Assembly (NCBI GenBank): GCA_013203595.1
Contig: JABMNT010000237.1
Location: 1 to 52,331 of the forward strand
Origin: Rhodospirillales bacterium
Lineage (GTDB): Bacteria > Pseudomonadota > Alphaproteobacteria > Rhodospirillales > Casp-alpha2
Direction: 5' to 3'
Length of the DNA: 52,331 bases
The notes beneath the pieces were generated by a model. That model had not been told where the DNA came from. It did no database searches and saw nothing but the letters and a program-made list of their open reading frames with translations. The position numbers and the translations under genes are program-made. Shown one piece after another: positions 26,400-34,137 of the stretch; positions within the stretch are counted from its first letter, which is position 1, and each line of letters opens with the position of its first letter.

Positions 26400-27293
26400 A
26401 TGACGACGCGTTACCGCCTGTACTGCATTACAAAGAACCAGACCAACCCGGCCTACGACGGCGCCCGGATCGGGGCCGCGCGCACGGCCCGCAGCCTTGG
26501 CTGCGACCTTTTGAATTATGCACCCGAAAAGCCCGACGATCCGGCCGAACAGGGGCGTTTGCTGGAAAGGGTGCTGAAGGACAAGCCGGACGCGGTTCTG
26601 ATTGCCCCCACTCATTCGTCGCATCTCAATCCACTGTTTAAGGAAATCATCAAATCCGGGATCATTCTGGGTTTTTTCGTCAGTGATGTCAGCGATGTCA
26701 GCCCCGATATCTTCGTGACGTCGGACAACTATTCCCTGGCCGGAGCTGTGGGCACCTATCTGATCGAGCGCATCGGCCGCAAAGGCGGGCTGGTTGTTCT
26801 TGACGGAAACCCCAATTCGATAACCAGTGCGCCCCGAACACAGGGGTTTCTCGAAGCCGCGGCGAGTTATCCGGGCATCCGGATTCTGGCCCGGGAATCC
26901 GGTGATTATCAGCGCGACACGGCGCGCCGGGCGATGACCGATATTCTCAGGCGCCAGCCCAAGGTCGAGGGGGTTCTGGCGGCCAATGACTTCATGGCTA
27001 TGGGAGTTATTGACGCCTTCAATGCGTCTTACCGGAGCGCGCCGATCGTCGGTGTGAATGCCATGCCGGAAGCGATCAGGGCCATCAAGGATGGTGAAAT
27101 GTGCGCCACTGTGGCCTATGACGCCATGCATATGGCCAGTGTTCTGACGGCGGCGACGGTCAAGCTTCTGCGCGGGCGTACACCGCCGTCGCGGATTGAA
27201 CTGCCGGCGGAAATTGTCGATATCAAGAATTGCGACGCCTGGAACTTACCCTACGCAGAGCGCCAGCTGCCCGATTGGGAACGGATGATTTGA
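26400..27293 (+). CDS. Sugar-binding-protein-fold protein without signal peptide
   Basis: A 297-residue protein with the type I periplasmic-binding/LacI effector fold of the RbsB group. Typical blocks are YDGARIGAARTARSLGCDLL, DAVLIAPTHSSHLNPLF, TSDNYSLAGAVGTYLIERIG, DGNPNSITSAPRTQGFLEA and VEGVLAANDFMAMGVIDAF. It has no signal peptide and no DNA-binding domain: the start MTTRYRLYCITK goes straight into the first strand, and the frame upstream is closed at 26328-26330. No sugar ABC permease or ATPase is nearby. It may be a cytoplasmic ligand sensor or a binding protein that lost its signal. GTG at 26346 is an unlikely alternative start inside the inverted repeat. Confidence 0.75.
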   Translation: MTTRYRLYCITKNQTNPAYDGARIGAARTARSLGCDLLNYAPEKPDDPAEQGRLLERVLKDKPDAVLIAPTHSSHLNPLFKEIIKSGIILGFFVSDVSDVSPDIFVTSDNYSLAGAVGTYLIERIGRKGGLVVLDGNPNSITSAPRTQGFLEAAASYPGIRILARESGDYQRDTARRAMTDILRRQPKVEGVLAANDFMAMGVIDAFNASYRSAPIVGVNAMPEAIRAIKDGEMCATVAYDAMHMASVLTAATVKLLRGRTPPSRIELPAEIVDIKNCDAWNLPYAERQLPDWERMI

Positions 27294-27333
27294 GACCCCG
27301 ATCAGGCTTGCCTGTGGCAATGAGTAATTCCGT

Positions 27334-28224
27334 CTACCCCGCAAACCGGTTCTCCGCCAGTCCCTGGCCGATGTTTTCAATGGCCAGCAGCGAGCCGGCC
27401 AGCGGTTCGGCCTGCAACTGGGCGTCGGTGAGGAACTTCGATGCTGTGGTAATATACAGGGTTTTCAGATCGTTTCCGCCAAAGCAGATACAGGTGGGAT
27501 TGGTAACCGGCAGGGCAATTGTCCGGTCGATGGTTCCGTCCGGGCGGTAGCGGACCAGCCGGGAGCCGCCGAAAAACGCCGTCCACAGGCAGCCGTCGGC
27601 ATCCATGCAGGCGCCGTCGGGGCGGTCGCCGGTCGCGCTGTAATCGGCGAACAGGCGCCGGTTGCTGATCCGCCCCGCATCCAGATCGAAATCGAAGGCC
27701 CAGGTCTGAAACCGCCGGGTGTCGGTGAAATAGAAGGTCCTGTTGTCGGGGGTAAAGGCCATGCCGTTACTGACCTTGATGTCGCCGAACATCTTATGGA
27801 CCGAGCCATCCGCATCAATCCGGTACAGGCTGCCATTTGCCCGGTTGTACTGGTTGTCCATGGTGCCGATCCAGAGCCGGCCTTTGGCATCAACGCGTCC
27901 GTCGTTGAGGCGATTGTCAAAACCGCTCTCGACTTCGACAAAGGGTGTCAGCATTTGTGTGGTCGGGTCAAGCCGGTGCAAACCCAGATCAACGGCAACC
28001 AGATGGGCGTCCGAGCCGGTTAAGGCCAGGGACCCCAGAAAGGTGCCCTGGGTGGCGATCGATGTATGCTGTCCGGATTGCGGATCATAGGATTGCAGGC
28101 GCGGAATTTCGATATCGACCCACCACAATTTACCGGTCCGGCTGCACCACAGCGGGGTTTCACCCAGCTGGTCGTCGCCCTTAACAACACAGTCAATTAT
28201 CACCTTCGCATTCAAACCAGCCAT
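27334..28224 (-). CDS. SMP-30/gluconolactonase/LRE family hydrolase
   Basis: Six-bladed propeller lactonase (296 aa) that hydrolyses sugar-acid or similar lactones using one divalent metal. The metal Glu is in LGETPLWCSRTGKLWWVDI (about residue 18), followed by NDGRVDAKGRLWIGTMD, VSNGMAFTPDNRTFYFTDT (Asn) and RPDGACMDADGCLW (Asp), all in the expected order. Last gene of the minus-strand aroQ operon, 27 nt after the dehydroshikimate dehydratase stop. In a quinate/shikimate setting it may open a lactone side product (for example quinide-type), but sugar lactones are equally possible. Confidence 0.85.
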   Translation of the reverse strand: MAGLNAKVIIDCVVKGDDQLGETPLWCSRTGKLWWVDIEIPRLQSYDPQSGQHTSIATQGTFLGSLALTGSDAHLVAVDLGLHRLDPTTQMLTPFVEVESGFDNRLNDGRVDAKGRLWIGTMDNQYNRANGSLYRIDADGSVHKMFGDIKVSNGMAFTPDNRTFYFTDTRRFQTWAFDFDLDAGRISNRRLFADYSATGDRPDGACMDADGCLWTAFFGGSRLVRYRPDGTIDRTIALPVTNPTCICFGGNDLKTLYITTASKFLTDAQLQAEPLAGSLLAIENIGQGLAENRFAG

Positions 28225-28251
28225 TTCACCGTTTTCCCTGTTTCCAATCTG

Positions 28252-29085
28252 TTAACCATATGAGCCGCCCCCGGCTGCCGGTGGCCTGCCCCAAAGTTGA
28301 TTGAGGACATGAAAGCCGGTTTTTGCCAGCGGACCCGGAGGTGCCGCCTGCATGGCCGGGTTAAAGCATTCAAGCGATACCGTGCCGGAAAAGCCGGTTT
28401 GTTGCACGTCCCCGACAAACCGCTGCAGATCAAATTCACCCTGGCCCGGCAGAACCCGGTGCTGGCGGCTCCAGTTCAGATAATCCAGATCAAGCATCGG
28501 TGCGTCGGATATCTGGACCAGAAATATATGGGCGCCGGGGATATCGCGGATCGCCGTGGGCGCAAGCTGGCGCGCCAGAATATGAAAGCTGTCAAGGACA
28601 AGGCCGAGGCCGGGATGGCCTGCTGCACAAATCAGTTCAGCAGCCAGACGGTAGTCGTTCACATGCCGGCCCCAGGCCAGCGCTTCATAGGCGAGTTTCA
28701 GGTGGCGATCTGTCGCCAACTGGCCCAGTTCATGCAGATCAGCAGCTATGCGCGCCTGGTCGTTCAGGCACTCGGGCGCCGTGTTCGAACACAGCATAAC
28801 CATGTCGGCGCCAAGTTCTGCGGCGGTATCGAGATAGCGTGCGGCCCGCTGCAAGGCGTCGGCGCGTTGCGATGCGGGCATGCCTTCGAAATTGCGCAGC
28901 GGGAAATAGCTTGCCAGATTGAGGCCCAGATTGTCGATCAGGCGCCCCAGTTCCGCCACCGTTCCGTCAAAGCCGTCCAGATCCGTATCAAACAGCTCAA
29001 CCGCCTGAAATCCGGCCCCGGCTATCGCCTGCAGCCTTTCGCGCAGGGGGCCGCCCAGAGAAACGGTGGCCATCGACGGGCTCAT
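28252..29085 (-). CDS. 3-dehydroshikimate dehydratase (QuiC/AsbF type), stand-alone domain
   Basis: TIM-barrel enzyme (277 aa) of the xylose-isomerase-like fold that converts 3-dehydroshikimate to protocatechuate. The four metal ligands expected from characterised bacterial enzymes are all present: E134 in AYEALAWGRHVNDY, D165 in GLVLDSFH, Q191 in FLVQISDAP and E239 in VSLECFN. The NWSRQHRVLPGQGEFDL stretch is also typical. Pseudomonas QuiC1 carries an extra C-terminal dioxygenase-like domain; here the protein ends after the barrel, as in AsbF-like forms. It overlaps the flavoprotein stop by 4 nt and shares an operon with dehydroquinate dehydratase. A generic sugar isomerase call is much less likely. 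Confidence 0.88.
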   Translation of the reverse strand: MSPSMATVSLGGPLRERLQAIAGAGFQAVELFDTDLDGFDGTVAELGRLIDNLGLNLASYFPLRNFEGMPASQRADALQRAARYLDTAAELGADMVMLCSNTAPECLNDQARIAADLHELGQLATDRHLKLAYEALAWGRHVNDYRLAAELICAAGHPGLGLVLDSFHILARQLAPTAIRDIPGAHIFLVQISDAPMLDLDYLNWSRQHRVLPGQGEFDLQRFVGDVQQTGFSGTVSLECFNPAMQAAPPGPLAKTGFHVLNQLWGRPPAAGGGSYG

Positions 29086-30827
29086 GACTTTTCTCCTTTG
29101 CCCAAAGTTCCTGGCGTGGCGGCGGCGGCATGGGCATGGCGGGCGGCGACAAAACCAAATGTCATGGCCGGACCCAGGGTGATTCCGGGGCCCGGGTAAA
29201 AACCCGCCATTATCGATTCCATGTCGTTGCCACAGGCATAGAGCCCGGCGATGGGGTTGCCGTTTTCATCTAACACCTGGGCGGCGGCATTGGTCACCAG
29301 TCCGGTGCTGGCGCCGATATCGCCCGGAAAAATCTCGAGGGCATAAAACGGCGGGCTGGCACAGGCTCCCAGGCAGGGGTTGGGGCTGTGGGCAGGATCA
29401 CCCAGGTTCTGCTGATAGGCGTCCTCTCCCTTGGCAAAATCCTGATCCACGCCATCGCTGGCAAAGCCGTTGTGGCGGGCAACGGCGGCAGCCGTGGCAT
29501 CACCGGGAAGGCCTGCCTTTTCAGCCAGCTCAGCAAGGGTTCCGGCGCGGATGACATAGCCATCACGAACCGCCGCATCGAGCCCCAGGCGTTTTGGCCG
29601 CACCATGCCGAGGCCATATCTGGCCATAAACGGATCATCGCAGATCAAAAAGCAGCCGCGCCCGGGAAAGCGGGCCAGCGTGGCAAGCAGGGCCTTGCCG
29701 AACAGGTGATAAGTGGTCGCTTCATTGACGAAGCGGTTTCCACCCGGATCAACGGCCAGGATCCCGGGTTTTCCCCGGTCCAGAACAAAATGCGGAAACA
29801 CCGCGATGGAGCCGTCACCCCGGCGCCGGCGCGACAGGGGTGCCAAAAAGCTGTTGCTGTCGTGGTCCCGGCTCAGATGCCCACCGGCTGGTCCAGCCAG
29901 GGTCAGGCCGTCGCCGGTGGCACTGTCGACCACCGGCGAGGTGTTGAAAAGGGCGGCAGGCATCAGGCTTTTTCTAAGCGCGGGATTGTTGGAAATGCCG
30001 CCGGTGGCCAGAACAACCCCGGCCCTGACCTGAATCTCCGAACGCTGATCCTTACTGTTAATGACAACGCCGGTAACCCGCCCGTTTTCGTGGGCCAGTG
30101 ATGTCACCGTGGTCGAAAGCAGGACCGGGACCCGGCGCTGCAACAGGGCATGATAGAGGCGACCGACCAGGGCATTGCCCATGACCAGCCGGGCTCCGCG
30201 GCGATAGCGAAGGCGGTCGCGGCCGTAGCCGGTTAACAGCTTAATGCTGTGCCAAAACGACGCCATTTTACGGGTTGCGCCGAGCAGGTGGCCGATATCC
30301 GTGCGGTCAACCATCATCCCGCCAAACAGCATGAATTCAGCAAGCGGCGGCCGCAGGTTGGCAAACGCCGGGCCCAGTACGGCAGCATTAAAGGGCAGGG
30401 GTTCGACGACCCGACCGGACAGGCTTGCCCCGTCCAGATCGGCCAGATAGTCCGGGTGATAGGGATAGGCACGCAGTTTGACGGGACTGTTATCTTCAAG
30501 AAAATCGACCATTTCCGGCGCCGCCTGCAAAAAGCCGGTAATCCGTTCCTGGTCCAGGCGGTTTCCCACGGCCTGGCGCAGGTAGGTGAGGGCGGCTTCG
30601 AAACTGTCGGTGCCCGGACGGCTGTGGCGGCTGTTGGGAACCCAGACCGAGCCCGCCGAGCGCGCCGATGTGCCGCCAATCTGTCCGGTCTTTTCAATCA
30701 CCACCACATCCAGTCCGAGGATGGCGCCGGTCAAGGCGGCGGTCATGCCGCCGGCGCCGGCGCCGAGGACAAGCAGATCGACGGCAGTCGGCAGGGGCGG
30801 CTGCACAGGCTGTGGCCTGGTCCTCAC
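29082..30827 (-). CDS. FAD-dependent oxidoreductase, KstD/fumarate-reductase family (paralogue 2)
   Basis: Flavoprotein of 581 aa, homologous over its whole length to the one at 6580. FAD motif LLVLGAGAGGMTAALTGAIL at about 18-37; EKTGQIGGTSARSAGSVWVP next; C-terminal YACGNDMESIMAGFYPGPGITLG. The KstD-like Tyr/Gly site is in PFYALEIFPGDIGASTGL. It lies between dehydroquinate dehydratase and dehydroshikimate dehydratase, overlapping the latter by 4 nt. From that position an alicyclic acid of the quinate/shikimate type is a sensible substrate, with C-C desaturation of the ring as the likely chemistry; this is inference. The initiator lies 2 nt after the aroQ stop. Confidence 0.85.
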   Translation of the reverse strand: MRTRPQPVQPPLPTAVDLLVLGAGAGGMTAALTGAILGLDVVVIEKTGQIGGTSARSAGSVWVPNSRHSRPGTDSFEAALTYLRQAVGNRLDQERITGFLQAAPEMVDFLEDNSPVKLRAYPYHPDYLADLDGASLSGRVVEPLPFNAAVLGPAFANLRPPLAEFMLFGGMMVDRTDIGHLLGATRKMASFWHSIKLLTGYGRDRLRYRRGARLVMGNALVGRLYHALLQRRVPVLLSTTVTSLAHENGRVTGVVINSKDQRSEIQVRAGVVLATGGISNNPALRKSLMPAALFNTSPVVDSATGDGLTLAGPAGGHLSRDHDSNSFLAPLSRRRRGDGSIAVFPHFVLDRGKPGILAVDPGGNRFVNEATTYHLFGKALLATLARFPGRGCFLICDDPFMARYGLGMVRPKRLGLDAAVRDGYVIRAGTLAELAEKAGLPGDATAAAVARHNGFASDGVDQDFAKGEDAYQQNLGDPAHSPNPCLGACASPPFYALEIFPGDIGASTGLVTNAAAQVLDENGNPIAGLYACGNDMESIMAGFYPGPGITLGPAMTFGFVAARHAHAAAATPGTLGKGEKS

Positions 30828-30829
30828 GG

Positions 30830-31312
30830 TCAGGCAGGGCCGATTCGGATGGGATCAGGCAGGGTATCGGGAATCGCGCCCAGCATCTGGACGGCGGCCT
30901 GCATGGCGGTGATGTAGCCGTAGGTGCCGAGGCCGCAGATGACAGCGGTGGCGACGCCGGACATGATGGAGTGGCGATGCAGTTCGTCGCGGGCGTGAAT
31001 ATTGGATATATGCAGCTCGATGATCGGGCCTTCAAACATTTTCAGGGCGTCAAGGACCGGAATCGAATGAAAGGAAAATCCGGCCGGGTTGATAACGATG
31101 GCATCCGCCTGATGGCGGGCATCCTGAATGCGGTCAACCATGGCCCCTTCGTGGTTAGACTGGAAGAACTCGATTTCAACGTCCAGCAGTTCGGCATAGG
31201 CCTGACAGCTCTCCTCGACCGCCGCCAGGGTTATCGCGCCATAGATTTCCGGCTCGCGTTCGCCAAGCAGATTGAGATTTGGACCGTTTAAAACGAAGAG
31301 CCGTGATGTCAT
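30830..31312 (-). CDS. aroQ: Type II 3-dehydroquinate dehydratase-like protein
   Basis: Flavodoxin-fold dehydratase (160 aa) that converts 3-dehydroquinate to 3-dehydroshikimate; catabolic here, to judge from the operon. Motifs: FVLNGPNLNLLGEREPEIYG with R19 and Y24, QSNHEG (51-56), NPAGFSFHSIPVLDAL with N75, and ELHISNIHARDELHRHS with H101 and R108. The catalytic His normally aligned at position 81 is Phe, with His moved to 82. The start MTSRLF at 31312 has GGGGG upstream; earlier in-frame Mets are not family-like. First gene of the operon aroQ-flavoprotein-dehydroshikimate dehydratase-SMP-30. Confidence 0.85.
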   Translation of the reverse strand: MTSRLFVLNGPNLNLLGEREPEIYGAITLAAVEESCQAYAELLDVEIEFFQSNHEGAMVDRIQDARHQADAIVINPAGFSFHSIPVLDALKMFEGPIIELHISNIHARDELHRHSIMSGVATAVICGLGTYGYITAMQAAVQMLGAIPDTLPDPIRIGPA

Positions 31313-31344
31313 GGTGATTTCCCCCGCAAAAATAGTGTTGAACA

Positions 31345-31360
31345 TGCAGCTTAGTCTGCA
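31345..31360. promoter_or_regulatory. Small inverted repeat upstream of aroQ
   Basis: TGCAG (31345-31349) and CTGCA (31356-31360) around six bases, 33 nt before the aroQ start in the divergent gap with the dioxygenase gene. A possible operator, weakly supported. Confidence 0.25.
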
Positions 31361-31539
31361 ATTCGAAATAGCCAATTAAATTGTGCAGGTTAGGGCTCGC
31401 CCATGTCAGGTTTTTTTACCCGGCAGGTGGTTGCCGTTGTCCCCGGAAGGCAATTCACCGATCGCCGGGATTTCCTATCGCCAGTTGCCCCGCACCGTGC
31501 AGCGGCCTAACATGGCGGAGCAACGGCGGGAGAGCAGGG

Positions 31540-32214
31540 ATGTATGTGCGGATAAGCAAATTGCTGAGCGATCAGCAGGTCAAATCCATCAACAAGGTCA
31601 TGGATACGGCGACCTTCATTGATGGCCGGTCGACCGGCGGAGTTGCCGTGCAGGCGATCAAGAACAATCTGCAACTGGACCGTGACGCCAGTGATTTTCC
31701 AACCGAGCTGGATACCCAGGTCCTCAGTGCTCTGTGGAATCATCCGACTTTGCGCTCAGCCGTCATTCCGACACAGATCATGGCTCCTTATTACAGCAAG
31801 TACCTCGTGGGTATGGAATATGGCACCCATGTCGACAATCCGGTCATGGGCACACCACCTGCGATTCGCACCGACGTGTCGATCACCATCTTTCTGAATG
31901 ATCCCAAGGCCTATGACGGAGGGGAACTGATCGTCAAAAGCGAGGTTGGCGATGCCAGTTTCAAGCTGCCGGCCGGTGATGCGATCATTTATCCGACCGG
32001 CGCCCTGCATGCGGTCAACAAGATCGCCAAGGGCGAGCGTCGGGTGGTTGTCAGCTGGATGCAAAGCATGATTGCCGATCCCTACCGACGGCGGATGGTC
32101 TATGAGCTGGATATGGTGTGTCAGTCCCTGTTCCATAAAATGCCGGACACCGAGGAACAGCGGGTGCTGATGCGGACCTACGGCAATCTTGTCCGGATAT
32201 GGGGCCAACCCTGA
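31540..32214 (+). CDS. Fe(II)/2-oxoglutarate-dependent dioxygenase, PiuC/YbiX (PKHD) type
   Basis: A 224-residue member of the PKHD hydroxylase family. Iron ligands appear as H and D in YGTHVDNPVMG and a second H in YPTGALHAVNKI; the 2-oxoglutarate Arg is in GERRVVVSWMQS. The start MYVRISKLLSDQQV, with CGGGAGAGCAGGG just upstream, is typical of the family; the longer frame to the left is not. Relatives are usually next to TonB-dependent siderophore receptors and respond to iron; here no receptor is near, so the gene is an orphan, divergent from aroQ. Confidence 0.9.
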   Translation: MYVRISKLLSDQQVKSINKVMDTATFIDGRSTGGVAVQAIKNNLQLDRDASDFPTELDTQVLSALWNHPTLRSAVIPTQIMAPYYSKYLVGMEYGTHVDNPVMGTPPAIRTDVSITIFLNDPKAYDGGELIVKSEVGDASFKLPAGDAIIYPTGALHAVNKIAKGERRVVVSWMQSMIADPYRRRMVYELDMVCQSLFHKMPDTEEQRVLMRTYGNLVRIWGQP

Positions 32215-32421
32215 CCAGCTTCACAGGCGTTTCCCGCCGCCGCAGCAGCCGGTAACCCTTGGCGTGGCCTGCCTGTAATCGGTGCCGGGCTATCCGGTCC
32301 ACTTGCAATTGGCAGGGAACGGTTATATATTTGTTAACGATTTGATGTATCTGCCGCAGAATTGCAGCAGATTTCCTATGAGTGCAGAACGCGCGCCACG
32401 CATCCGTATGGATAACGCACT

Positions 32422-32859
32422 ATGGCGCTGGTACCTAAATTGTCTTCGGCAAGCTCGGCGGTTGCAACGTCGGCTCTCCGCCCCGCTGCTGGCGCGCGGG
32501 TCGCGTCCATGCGCGCTGGCCCGGTCGAACAGGCATCAATCAGCACAGGTACGTTCTTTGATACATCGCCCTATGAATATACCGGCGGACGCGGTCAGGC
32601 CCGCAACGATGACAGTCGAAACGACCGTCAGGCGGCGCCCCGGCGCATCCATTTCGGCACCCTGAATGCCACGTCGGAAGTCTTTGCGTCGCTTTTGGAC
32701 AGCATCGACCGCGGCGATGTGACCGATGATTTTGGCAATATTCATCAGAAAAACAGCCCGAGCGTCAGATCGCAGGCGATAAACCGCTATGAGCTGAACA
32801 GCCGGGTGATCACCGGAACTCACTCGGTTCTGGGCACCGAACTCAGTCTCACCCTTTAA
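32422..32859 (+). CDS. Hypothetical protein, possibly flagellum-linked
   Basis: A 145-residue protein of low complexity at the N terminus (Ala/Ser/Arg-rich, residues 1-40) followed by a polar, charged middle and a C-terminal part (RIHFGTLNATSEVFASLLDS) with helical character. No family recognised. No strong ribosome site before the ATG, so the start is uncertain. It is 140 nt upstream of a flagellar-rod-like small gene on the same strand, which hints at a shared role; nothing in its own sequence proves it. Confidence 0.5.
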   Translation: MALVPKLSSASSAVATSALRPAAGARVASMRAGPVEQASISTGTFFDTSPYEYTGGRGQARNDDSRNDRQAAPRRIHFGTLNATSEVFASLLDSIDRGDVTDDFGNIHQKNSPSVRSQAINRYELNSRVITGTHSVLGTELSLTL

Positions 32860-33000
32860 ACCGACGGCAGCAAACCGGTTGCCTGCGGGGGCGACCTCTT
32901 CGGTGATATGTCTGGCTTTATGCCGAGTCTGGCCTGCTGTGACGGTTATCACCGCAATGCGGCGCAAATTCGGGTAGGAATAGGCTAAGGAGAACAACTC

Positions 33001-33306
33001 ATGGCTATTCAATCCGTTTTATCCTCGGCCATTTCCGGCCTCCACAAAAGCGCCGGCCGTGCCCACGAATCCGCCAGCAAAATCGTCAACCTGACCACCC
33101 CGTCCCGGCCCCAGGGTCCGACCTCAAACCCGATTGCCCTGACCGGCAACACGGCCATCGATGCGCAATTGATAGGCGCCGGTGAAACCGATCTGGCCCG
33201 CGAACTGGTCAACCTGATTCAGGCGAAAGCCGCCTATTCGGCCAATGCGCAGGTTATTCGCGCCAGCGAATCCCTGTCCCGGGTCACCAGCGAGCTGCTG
33301 GCCTGA
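33001..33306 (+). CDS. Small flagellar basal-body-rod C-terminal-domain protein
   Basis: A 101-residue protein that joins an N-terminal helix of the rod/hook type (IQSVLSSAISGLHKSAGRAH) to the FlgC/FlgG C-terminal consensus (ETDLARELVNLIQAKAAYSA, then NAQVIRASESL). The central part of normal rod proteins is missing, so it is a minimal rod-like protein. An AAGGAGAAC ribosome site precedes the ATG. No flagellar genes surround it. It may be a stand-alone accessory rod or hook component, or a cell-surface helical-bundle protein derived from one. Confidence 0.75.
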   Translation: MAIQSVLSSAISGLHKSAGRAHESASKIVNLTTPSRPQGPTSNPIALTGNTAIDAQLIGAGETDLARELVNLIQAKAAYSANAQVIRASESLSRVTSELLA

Positions 33307-33453
33307 CCTGTTATACCGGATCCGCCTTGCCCAGTGACTTTCCATATCAATCGGAAAGGCACTAGGGTTGCACGAGATCGCAAAATGAGGGAATATTTAT
33401 CTTGTTTTGAGAAGCCCGTCTGAGTTATCCGGTGTTCGAAAGAGGGAAAGGTA

Positions 33454-33978
33454 ATGCCAGCGGATATTAATAACGCGTTTGATGTGTCGATATTTTTTGA
33501 CGACATGGCGACCGAGCAGGGAACTTATCTGCAGCCGCAGAAATTGCAGCGCCTGCTCTATTTGGCGCAGGCTTACTATGCCGTTGCCTTTAATCGCAAA
33601 TTGATGCCGGCTGTGTTTGTTGCCGATGAACTGGGGCCGGTGGAGCCCAATGTGTTTCTGGCGTTTTCAAGAGGACGCCCTGATATCGATGCTGATTTGT
33701 TCCTGCCCTACGAGGCGCAGACATTCCTGGAAAACATCTGGCAACGATTCGGTGACTACTCGATCGATCGGCTTGACGAAATCACCAACGAGTCGTCCGC
33801 CTATAAAATCGCCTTCGCCCGCGGTAACCGGGCGGAGATCAAGTTGGCGGATATGAAAAAATCCTTTAAACGGGCGGATAAATCCCCCGGTGTCGATCAG
33901 GTTGTAAAGCCGAAGATCATGCGCACCCAGACGGGCAGGGCGGTTCATGTGCAGTCCTGGACGCCCAGAAAGGTATAA
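33454..33978 (+). CDS. SocA/Panacea-domain protein
   Basis: A 174-residue protein carrying the Panacea (SocA, DUF4065) domain: YLQPQKLQRLLYLAQAYYAV (about 25-44) and VFVADELGPVEPNVFLAF. Panacea proteins are antitoxins or toxin-neutralising adaptors in many toxin-antitoxin pairs; SocA in Caulobacter bridges the toxin SocB to ClpXP. No toxin-like partner lies next to it: the left neighbour is the rod-like gene and the right one an importer. The C-terminal 50 residues are basic and probably unstructured. Start ATG 33454 with GAGGGAAAGG upstream. Confidence 0.8.
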   Translation: MPADINNAFDVSIFFDDMATEQGTYLQPQKLQRLLYLAQAYYAVAFNRKLMPAVFVADELGPVEPNVFLAFSRGRPDIDADLFLPYEAQTFLENIWQRFGDYSIDRLDEITNESSAYKIAFARGNRAEIKLADMKKSFKRADKSPGVDQVVKPKIMRTQTGRAVHVQSWTPRKV

Positions 33979-34137
33979 AGATATAAAGGATTAAAACAGA
34001 GAAGGCGGTTGCGCTTTTAGTTCGTGACGATACAATGCCTCATAAGGTTTCGATTAATTCTGAATAAACAACATACATAATTTTCAGGCTTTTTCGAGTT
34101 AGCTGATCTTGGTTTCTAATTCTGGGAGGAATTATTC

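Noticed and set aside
33454-33978. Complete toxin-antitoxin pair with the SocA-like gene
   Set aside because: No neighbouring gene shows toxin features; the rod-like gene upstream is better explained by flagellar homology.
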